Shown: positions 1 through 5,145 of the stretch, piece after piece | How the letters are laid out: the number at the start of each line of letters is the position of its first letter | How positions within the stretch are numbered: position 1 is the stretch's first letter | Source of the DNA: Gemmatimonadota bacterium | Lineage (GTDB): Bacteria; Gemmatimonadota; Gemmatimonadetes; Longimicrobiales; Gaopeijiaceae | Direction of reading: 5' to 3' | DNA: 5,834 bases | Assembly: GCA_015492755.1 (NCBI GenBank) | Contig: WGEM01000136.1 | Location: 1 to 5,834 of the forward strand | Program-made: the position numbers and the translations under genes | The notes under the pieces: model-generated | Databases searched by the model: none | Told to the model about the DNA's origin: nothing | The model's input: the letters and a program-made list of their open reading frames with translations, nothing else

Positions 1-1230
1 CTTCGGATCCTGGAGACCCCAGCGGTACATGTCCGCCGGGCGCAGACCCTGCAGCAGCGTGTTCGCACGACGCGTGTGCTGAAGCATATCCATGTTGTCG
101 ATCTGCCCGCTGAACGGCGTGAGGCCGTCCATCGCACGGATGTGGTTGATGTGCGTCGTGAACTTGTTGTTGTCGCCCGCCGCCAGCCCGTTCTCCGCGA
201 GGATCAGGTGCATGAGGCGCGTCGACGTGATGGTGAGGGGTGGAATGTTGTCCCCCTTGTCGAGGTAGCTTCCCCCCTTCCACTGGTTCAGCCACTTCAC
301 CACCGCCGGGTCGTCCACACCGTCGATGGGATCCTTCAGCGCGATCCCGTTGATGTCGTTGGCGGCGTCCACTGTCACGATGGAGAGATCCACCTGGTTC
401 TCCTTCCGGTCGTTGATCCAGCCCGCCATGGAGTTGGTCACCGTACTCGCGCTGTAGGTGAAGTTGTACGTCCAGTCGGCGGTGACGCCGCCCGCGGCGG
501 TGATGACCGCCAGGGCGTCGCTCTCGGCGGAGGCGGCATTCACCAACCCGTTGCCCGAGGGCGACGGGTTGATGACGTCCCAGATGGCACGGGACTGGAT
601 CGCCCGCGCCCGCACCGCCCGGGCCCGCATCTCAAGGGTGGCGTCGCCCACCTCGATGGCCCCCGAAACGGCGGCATCGAGGCGCGAAATGGCGCCGTCC
701 AGCACCTGGTACATGTTCTCCGGACCCACCGGAGGACCGTCTTCGGTCTTGTCGGAGAAGGTGAAGTCCTCCTGGATCTCACCGATCACCATGTAGATGA
801 TCCCCGAGAACAGGTTCGCCCTGGCGAGATCCGTCTTCATGGACGTGGACGGGTTTTCCGCCACGTGCTCAGTCATGATTTCGATGGCCTCGTCACTCAT
901 CCAGCGCGCCTGGTTGATGGCCGGGTACGCGCCGTCCGAGAACTCGTTGAACGGGTCATCGATGAAGCCCTGATCCAGGGCCAACCACGCGTCCCGCGAC
1001 CCGATCCAGTACAGCTCGTCAGAGGTGACGAGGTACGGCTGCCAGGACTGGGACACCGCCGACGAGACCAGCGCCAGCGCCCCGTTCACCACCGCCGAGG
1101 CCGCCGATTCCTGGCGGATGGACTCCTCGGTGAGGTTGTTCGGGTTGTTCACGTCCAGGAGGTCGCCGCAACCGGCCAGAACCAGCGCGGCCGCCAGGAG
1201 TGTCGCGGGAGTCTTGATGCGATTCCTCAT
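1..1230 (-). CDS. SusD/RagB-family outer-membrane lipoprotein, C-terminus cut by window edge
   Basis: Surface-exposed substrate-binding partner of the adjacent SusC-type transporter; in this family SusD captures the ligand and acts as a lid on the SusC barrel. I translated it by hand from ATG at 1230: 410 codons with no stop before the left edge. Residues 1-20 form a lipoprotein signal peptide with basic n-region MRNRIK, a hydrophobic Leu/Ala/Val core and lipobox LAGC, placing the lipidated cysteine at residue 21. GDLLDVNNP follows, a typical start for mature SusD proteins. The rest is rich in Trp, Tyr and helical segments, as expected of the TPR-like fold. RPADMYRWGL at 397-406 matches the family's C-terminal Arg-x-x-Asp-x-x-Arg-Trp-Gly signature, so probably only some tens of residues are missing. 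The start is supported by a strong ribosome site 7 nt upstream. It lies 15 nt after susC and is surely co-transcribed. The ligand is not predictable. Confidence 0.93.
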   Translation of the reverse strand, partial: MRNRIKTPATLLAAALVLAGCGDLLDVNNPNNLTEESIRQESAASAVVNGALALVSSAVSQSWQPYLVTSDELYWIGSRDAWLALDQGFIDDPFNEFSDGAYPAINQARWMSDEAIEIMTEHVAENPSTSMKTDLARANLFSGIIYMVIGEIQEDFTFSDKTEDGPPVGPENMYQVLDGAISRLDAAVSGAIEVGDATLEMRARAVRARAIQSRAIWDVINPSPSGNGLVNAASAESDALAVITAAGGVTADWTYNFTYSASTVTNSMAGWINDRKENQVDLSIVTVDAANDINGIALKDPIDGVDDPAVVKWLNQWKGGSYLDKGDNIPPLTITSTRLMHLILAENGLAAGDNNKFTTHINHIRAMDGLTPFSGQIDNMDMLQHTRRANTLLQGLRPADMYRWGLQDPK

Positions 1231-1237
1231 CGTTCAA

Positions 1238-1245
1238 TCCTCCCC
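1238..1245 (-). promoter_or_regulatory. Ribosome binding site of the susD-like gene, abutting the susC stop
   Basis: On the minus strand GGGGAGGA directly follows the susC stop TGA (1248-1246) and stands 7 nt before the ATG at 1230. Fifteen bases separate the two genes, so a ribosome terminating on susC covers this site. That arrangement favours translational coupling and balanced production of the two partners. Confidence 0.85.
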
Positions 1246-4200
1246 TCAGAAGGTGATGCGCGTGGAGAGCGTGAACCGCCTGGGGATGGGAATACCCCAG
1301 CCTTCCGTGGAATCCAGGAAGTTGCAGTTCAGCCCGCCGTTGCAGCGGCCGATGACGTTACCCTCAGGATCCATGCCCGGGTAGTCGCCCAGCATGAAGA
1401 GCTTCAGGTTCCGCGCACCGAGGTTGATGGTGGCGGTGGAAAGGCCCCACTGCTCCACGATGTCGGAGGGCACCCGGTAGGTGAGGGAGAGCTCACGCCA
1501 CTGGATCCAGTCGGCGTCGTACACGCCGTTCATCCCGGACATGGGCGCGAGAGCTTCGATCTCGTACGCCCACGCCAGAGCCGCTTCGAGACGCTGCTCC
1601 GCGGTGGACGCCGGGTTCTTCATGATGGACTCCAGCTCCGCGGCCCGCGGCGTGTTGCGGCCGATGAAGGAGTTGGCCCGGCGGAACATGCCGGAGAGGT
1701 CCTGGACCTGGTGGCCGAACTTGTACTCGAAGAGCGAGCTCAGCTCGAAGTTGCCGCCGAAGGCCAGATTGAACCCGAAGGAACCCGCCCAGTCGGGCGT
1801 GGGCTTGCCCAGATACGTCTCCAGGAGGCCCTCGCCGCAGTTGTTGGATGCGGGCTTACCCGTGGGGTCGTTGAAGGTGTTGTTGGAGCCGTCGTTCCCG
1901 ATGGCCAGCGGCTTGAAGCTGCTGGGATTGCGCGGCTGGCTGAAGTAATCCAGTGCCTGCTGCCGCGTGGGAATGACGCACTCGCCACCCACCGGAGGCA
2001 GGATGTTCAGCGGAATCTCGATGGAGCGATCCACCTTCGCGCCGAAGAACGCCCCGGGGCTGAAGCCCTCGGTGAGGAAGTTCCGGTAGCGCGGATACGA
2101 TCCGCCGGTCTTCAGCGCAGGGGCGCCGCCCATATCCGTGATCTTCTCCCGCAGGAACGCCGTATTGGCGAAGACGTTCAGGGAGAGTCCCTCACGCTGG
2201 ATCACCGAACCACGGGCGTTGAGCTCCACGCCCCACGCCTCCATCTGGCCGATGTTGTCCAGCTGCGTCTGGGTGAAGCCTCCCGAGACCGGGAACTGCC
2301 GGGCCACCAGCGCGTCGGTGACCTTACGGTTCCAGTACGTGGCGTCGAAGGACCACCGGTCGTTGAAGAGGCCCAGCTCGGTGCCCACCTCCCACTCGGT
2401 GGAGACCTCCGGCTTCAGCGCCTCGTTGCCCAGGTTCGCCGGGCGCACGCCCGGGCCCTCGGCGGAAGGCTGCGGCGAGAAGGTGGTGAACTTGTCGAAG
2501 GCCCCGGGCTGCAGACCCGACTTTCCGATGGCGGCGCGGAGACGCACCGTCGAGAAGGTTTCGTTGGTCCAGTCGAGCCCCTGCGAGGGCACGAGGGAGA
2601 TGGACGCCTTCGGATAGAACGCCGTATTGAACTGCTCACCGAAGGCGGAGTTGGCGTCCCAGCGGCCACCCACGGTGAAGAAGACCCAGTCGTTCCATCC
2701 GATCTGGTCCTGCAGGTATCCACCGATCTGCGTCACCCTCAGCCAGTTCTCGAAGGAACTCTCGCTGGCCAGTGCGGAGAGCGTCTCGAGACCCGGGCCG
2801 GGGAAGTCACGCCCCGAGCCACCGGCGGACTGCCGCTGACGAAGGAAGCCCTGCCCACCGAAGAGGAAGGTGTTCTCGATGCTCTCGGTCCGGAAGATGT
2901 AGGAACCCTTGATGTCCGCGGTGATCTCGCGGCTGCGGTCCTCCGACACCGTCCGTGAACCGTCGGGCGTGGAGCCGGAGAAACCGTCCACGTTCCAGCG
3001 GTACGGGCGGAAGGACACCGCGTCGTCGGAGGTGAAGTCCAGACCGAAGGTTGCGTCGAGACGGAAGTCCTCGGTGGGGGTGAAGCCCACATTCATCGAC
3101 CCGGCGAAGTGCGCCGAGTTGACGAAGTTGAGCTGATACATGTTCTCACGGGTGGTGGCGAAGGCCGGGTTCCCGTAGAGGTTGTTCTCGGAGGCCAGCC
3201 GGAGCTGCGACATGAGCGCCGAGGAGAACACGCCGTAAATGTTGTTGGAGTTGTCCGGCGTGCGGTGCTCCATGTCGGAGTACAGCGTGCTGATCCCGAT
3301 GCGGAACTTGGTGCTGGGCGTCACCGTGAAGTTCGACGTAATGGACGCCCTGCGGTTCTTGTCGGTCTCGGGCTCCAGCCCCTCCACCGGCTCGAAGTTC
3401 TTTGCCGCATCGTACGGGCCGTCCTCGTACGCGAAGCGCCCGGACACGAAGTACTGGAAGGCATCCGAGCCGCCGGACACCGACGCGGAGTAGATCTGGC
3501 CGAACCCCGTGGTCAAGAGCGTGGGGATCAGATCTTCCTGGAAAACCTCGTAGAGCTGCACGTTGCGGCCCCAACGGGCTGCGATGCGCTCCTGGTCCGC
3601 GGCGCTCTCGGCGAAGTCCGCCACCGGCAGGATCCGGTTGGTGGGCACCGAGATGGCGGTCCAGTCCGCCTGGGCGGTGAAGCGCGGCGCACCGGCTCGG
3701 CCCCGCTTCGTGAAGATCTGGATCACGCCGTTGGACGCCTCGGTTCCGTAGAGCGTCGCCGCGGCGGCGCCCTTCAGGATCTCCACCCGCTCGATGGCCT
3801 CGGGCGGGATGTCGTCGAGGCGGGACGGGTTGCCCTGCCCGTTGAAGTTCTGGGCCGCGGAGCGGTCCACGCGGATCCCGTCCACGTAGATGATGGGCTC
3901 GTTGAGCTGCGAGAGCGACGCGGAGCCGCGGATGCGGATGCGGGCCCCCTCGCCGGTGTAGCCGGAGGAGGGCAGCGCCACCACGCCCGGCTCACGCCCG
4001 GCGATCATCTGGCTGAAATCGGAGATGGGCGCGTTCTCCAGCGACGCGGCGTCCAGCGTCGCGATGGTGTTGCCGAGCTTGCGCTTCTCCGTCGCGACAC
4101 CGGCACCCGTGACCACGATCTGGTCCAGGGTGATGGCGGTCTGCTCCAGCGAGAAGTCCACCGCGGTGGACTGCCCCGCCGTCACGGTGACGGTCTGGGA

Positions 4201-4479
4201 GCCGGAGCGGTAGCCCACGAGCTCGGCGACGAGCGTGTGCTCGCCCGCCGGCACGTTGAGCAGAAGGAAGCGGCCCGCGGCGTTCGTCAGAGCACCGATT
4301 CCGGTGCCTGCGATGTAGACCTGGACCGCCTCCAGCGGACGCTGCGTGGCAGCGTCTCGCACCACGCCCACCACGGTGCCCGTTGCCTGGGCCGCGGTGG
4401 GTGTGGGCGTCCATCCGATGAGCGCCGCCAGGGCGAGCGCGACACCGAATGGGAGGCGTGCTGACGTTGGACGCGTCAT
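1246..4479 (-). CDS. SusC/RagA-family TonB-linked outer-membrane transporter
   Basis: Outer-membrane beta-barrel importing a ligand delivered by the neighbouring SusD-like lipoprotein, energised by TonB-ExbBD. The protein is 1077 residues, normal for SusC. Residues 1-32 are a Sec signal peptide (MTRPTSARLP, hydrophobic Ala/Leu core, AAQA cleavage site after residue 32). Residues about 35-115 form the carboxypeptidase-regulatory-like domain typical of SusC. A TonB-box-like segment LDQIVVTG lies at 118-125. The plug spans about 126-262, with IRIRG (181-185), IYVDG (197-201) and VEILKGAAAATLYG (232-245), all SusC hallmarks. The remainder is the barrel, ending in the usual terminal Phe. Near the C-terminus WRELSLTYRVP and the later DPEGN are also family-typical. 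I chose ATG 4479 over the in-frame ATG at 4527 because it has a good ribosome site and begins directly with the signal peptide. Only four cysteines are present (834, 881, 1046, 1052), all in the last quarter. The substrate is unknown. Confidence 0.96.
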   Translation of the reverse strand: MTRPTSARLPFGVALALAALIGWTPTPTAAQATGTVVGVVRDAATQRPLEAVQVYIAGTGIGALTNAAGRFLLLNVPAGEHTLVAELVGYRSGSQTVTVTAGQSTAVDFSLEQTAITLDQIVVTGAGVATEKRKLGNTIATLDAASLENAPISDFSQMIAGREPGVVALPSSGYTGEGARIRIRGSASLSQLNEPIIYVDGIRVDRSAAQNFNGQGNPSRLDDIPPEAIERVEILKGAAAATLYGTEASNGVIQIFTKRGRAGAPRFTAQADWTAISVPTNRILPVADFAESAADQERIAARWGRNVQLYEVFQEDLIPTLLTTGFGQIYSASVSGGSDAFQYFVSGRFAYEDGPYDAAKNFEPVEGLEPETDKNRRASITSNFTVTPSTKFRIGISTLYSDMEHRTPDNSNNIYGVFSSALMSQLRLASENNLYGNPAFATTRENMYQLNFVNSAHFAGSMNVGFTPTEDFRLDATFGLDFTSDDAVSFRPYRWNVDGFSGSTPDGSRTVSEDRSREITADIKGSYIFRTESIENTFLFGGQGFLRQRQSAGGSGRDFPGPGLETLSALASESSFENWLRVTQIGGYLQDQIGWNDWVFFTVGGRWDANSAFGEQFNTAFYPKASISLVPSQGLDWTNETFSTVRLRAAIGKSGLQPGAFDKFTTFSPQPSAEGPGVRPANLGNEALKPEVSTEWEVGTELGLFNDRWSFDATYWNRKVTDALVARQFPVSGGFTQTQLDNIGQMEAWGVELNARGSVIQREGLSLNVFANTAFLREKITDMGGAPALKTGGSYPRYRNFLTEGFSPGAFFGAKVDRSIEIPLNILPPVGGECVIPTRQQALDYFSQPRNPSSFKPLAIGNDGSNNTFNDPTGKPASNNCGEGLLETYLGKPTPDWAGSFGFNLAFGGNFELSSLFEYKFGHQVQDLSGMFRRANSFIGRNTPRAAELESIMKNPASTAEQRLEAALAWAYEIEALAPMSGMNGVYDADWIQWRELSLTYRVPSDIVEQWGLSTATINLGARNLKLFMLGDYPGMDPEGNVIGRCNGGLNCNFLDSTEGWGIPIPRRFTLSTRITF

Positions 4480-4484
4480 GTCGG

Positions 4485-4492
4485 TCCTCCCT
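4485..4492 (-). promoter_or_regulatory. Ribosome binding site selecting ATG 4479 for susC
   Basis: The minus strand reads AGGGAGGA, then five bases, then ATG at 4479. This strong Shine-Dalgarno match decides the start against the upstream in-frame ATG at 4527, which would place 16 polar residues (MNQGWFNSPTPAGRTD) before the signal peptide. The site and its flanking C are perfectly complementary to a leader sequence at 4670-4678. Confidence 0.85.
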
Positions 4493-4508
4493 GCTGGGGT
4501 TGGACTGT

Positions 4509-4526
4509 TGAACCACCCTTGGTTCA
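4509..4526 (-). repeat. Leader stem-loop D (7-bp perfect stem, 4-nt loop)
   Basis: TGAACCA and TGGTTCA form a perfect 7-bp inverted repeat around a 4-base loop (AGGG in the transcript), ending 16 nt before the susC Shine-Dalgarno. It has no U-tract, so it is not an intrinsic terminator. The same bases could serve as an operator in DNA. The upstream in-frame ATG (4527-4525) begins at its base. Confidence 0.6.
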
Positions 4527-4567
4527 TCTATGAACTCCAGGGAGCGCGTCCACGCTCCCCAAGGGTG
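4514..4567 (-). repeat. Long-range 9-bp inverted repeat enclosing stem-loop C
   Basis: On the plus strand CACCCTTGG (4514-4522) is the exact reverse complement of CCAAGGGTG (4559-4567). In the transcript the two arms could pair over a 36-nt interior holding the GGGAGCG/CGCTCCC hairpin; one base, 4559, is shared between the two helices. The 4514-4522 arm overlaps both stem arms and the loop of stem-loop D, so this helix and stem-loop D cannot coexist. Perfect complementarity is observed; folding is inferred. Confidence 0.5.
4540..4559 (-). repeat. Leader stem-loop C (7-bp perfect stem, 6-nt loop)
   Basis: GGGAGCG and CGCTCCC form a perfect GC-rich inverted repeat separated by six bases. It stands about 60 nt upstream of the susC ATG. 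No T-run follows on either strand, which argues against a rho-independent terminator; a structural role in the leader mRNA or a dyad operator are the alternatives. Confidence 0.55.
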
Positions 4568-4628
4568 CGAGGTGTCATCGCAGGCCCCACCACCCCACCG
4601 GTCACGCCTCCCCGGGGCCGTCCCTCGC

Positions 4629-4644
4629 CCCGCCCTCCGGCGGG
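4629..4644 (-). repeat. Leader stem-loop B (6-bp all-GC stem, 4-nt loop)
   Basis: CCCGCC and GGCGGG are perfectly complementary around GGAG in the transcript. It lies 112-127 nt beyond the ridA stop and could act in termination of the ridA transcript, but there is no U-tract, so an intrinsic terminator call is not supported. It is the first part of a G-tract-rich segment that continues to about 4585. Confidence 0.4.
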
Positions 4645-4666
4645 CACAAACGGCTACACGCTGACC

Positions 4667-4688
4667 TCAAGGGAGGACGCCCCCTTGA
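4667..4688 (-). repeat. Leader stem-loop A (7-bp perfect stem) containing an anti-Shine-Dalgarno sequence
   Basis: TCAAGGG and CCCTTGA form a perfect 7-bp stem with an 8-nt loop, starting about 12 nt into the predicted transcript. Its loop and 3' arm include GTCCTCCCT (4678-4670), the exact reverse complement of AGGGAGGAC (4492-4484) at the susC Shine-Dalgarno. Forming stem-loop A would partly occupy that anti-Shine-Dalgarno; pairing with the ribosome site would open the stem. Confidence 0.5.
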
Positions 4689-4707
4689 TCAGGAAGTCTG
4701 TGGCGAC

Positions 4708-4736
4708 ATTGTACGGTTCCCGCGCGCGGGATGCAA
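4708..4736 (-). promoter_or_regulatory. Candidate sigma70-type promoter for susC-susD
   Basis: Reading the minus strand, TTGCAT (4736-4731) is followed after exactly 17 bases by TACAAT (4713-4708). The -10 matches the TATAAT consensus at 5 of 6 positions; the -35 matches TTGACA only in its first three bases. Initiation would fall near 4701. The -35 lies 19 bases past the ridA stop, so susC-susD would be a unit separate from the kinase/ridA genes. It is the best promoter-like sequence I found in the gap, but it is unproven. Confidence 0.5.
4719..4730. repeat. 12-bp GC palindrome inside the promoter spacer
   Basis: CCCGCGCGCGGG reads identically on both strands and fills most of the spacer, directly adjoining the candidate -35. 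A dyad here is a natural position for a repressor or for a spacer-distorting activator. With no loop-forming bases it is unlikely to be an RNA hairpin. In such GC-rich DNA it could be chance. Confidence 0.4.
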
Positions 4737-4755
4737 CGTCGAACGGGGCGGAACG

Positions 4756-5145
4756 TTACCCCGCCACGCGGGCGATGCACTCGATCTCCACGTCGCAGAA
4801 TTTCGGGAGCGCCGCCGCCTGCACCGCTGCCCGCGCGGGGCGGTGGTCGCCGAAGTGCCGGGCGTAGACCTCGTTCATTTCCTGGAAGGTGTGCATGTCA
4901 GAAAGGAACACCGTGGTCTTCACCACGTGTTGGAGCGAAGACCCGGCGGCCTCCAGCACCTGCGCCAGGTTCCGGAGGCAGCGGTCGGTCTGCTCCGCCA
5001 CACTGCCCCCCACGAGTTCGCCCGTGTCGGGATCCAGCGGAATCTGGCCGGAACAGAAGACCCAGCCGTCCACCACGACGGCCTGGGAATACGGTCCGAT
5101 GGCGGCGGGGGCGTGATCGGTGCGAACGGGCGTCAGTTCACTCAT
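4756..5145 (-). CDS. ridA: RidA family reactive enamine/imine deaminase
   Basis: Cytosolic hydrolase of the YjgF/YER057c/UK114 family. Characterised RidA proteins hydrolyse 2-aminoacrylate and related enamine/imine intermediates released by PLP enzymes, protecting those enzymes from damage. The 129-residue length is standard for a subunit of the homotrimer. GPYSQA (17-22) has the conserved Tyr19. FCSGQIPLDP (30-39) is the usual beta-strand segment. The C-terminal signature is PARAAVQAAALP (103-114) with carboxylate-binding Arg105, followed by VEIECIA with Glu122. ATG 5145 is preferred over an upstream in-frame ATG at 5196: AAGGAG stands 6 nt before it, the protein then begins as RidA normally does, and the extra 17 residues would lie inside the kinase coding sequence. 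Its ATG overlaps the kinase stop by 8 bases, implying coupled translation. The exact substrate within the family cannot be read from sequence. Confidence 0.95.
   Translation of the reverse strand: MSELTPVRTDHAPAAIGPYSQAVVVDGWVFCSGQIPLDPDTGELVGGSVAEQTDRCLRNLAQVLEAAGSSLQHVVKTTVFLSDMHTFQEMNEVYARHFGDHRPARAAVQAAALPKFCDVEIECIARVAG

Larger units (their letters stand above)
4480..4700 (-). promoter_or_regulatory. Long structured 5' leader of the susC-susD transcript (proposed)
   Basis: If the promoter at 4708-4736 is real, the susC mRNA carries about 220 untranslated bases. I see no protein gene in this stretch. It contains four local perfect stem-loops (4688-4667, 4644-4629, 4559-4540, 4526-4509), one competing 9-bp long-range helix (4567-4559 with 4522-4514), six runs of three or more G (4635-4585), and a sequence complementary to the ribosome site (4678-4670). 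I do not recognise it as a known riboswitch class. Translational control of the transporter, possibly by ligand or by a trans-acting RNA or protein, is an inference from the mutually exclusive pairings. Confidence 0.4.

Noticed and set aside
76..2958. A 960-codon open frame on the plus strand opposite susC and susD
   Set aside because: It is wholly antisense to two convincingly identified genes and crosses their junction. Its product is dominated by Arg, Val, Gly, His, Leu and Glu with no recognisable domain, as expected when GC-rich codons suppress stop codons on the other strand.
3109..4464. A 451-codon plus-strand open frame opposite the N-terminal half of susC
   Set aside because: Same antisense shadow, with Arg/Gly/His/Val-rich low-information composition and no family motif.
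4629..4644. Intrinsic terminator for ridA
   Set aside because: The all-GC stem has no following U-tract and lies over 110 nt beyond the ridA stop; I found no hairpin plus T-run anywhere in the gap.
4346..4867. A plus-strand open frame spanning the susC-ridA gap
   Set aside because: It overlaps the 5' end of susC and the 3' end of ridA in antisense, has a Pro/Arg/Ala/Thr-rich product without motifs, and has no convincing ribosome site; the gap reads better as a leader and promoter region.
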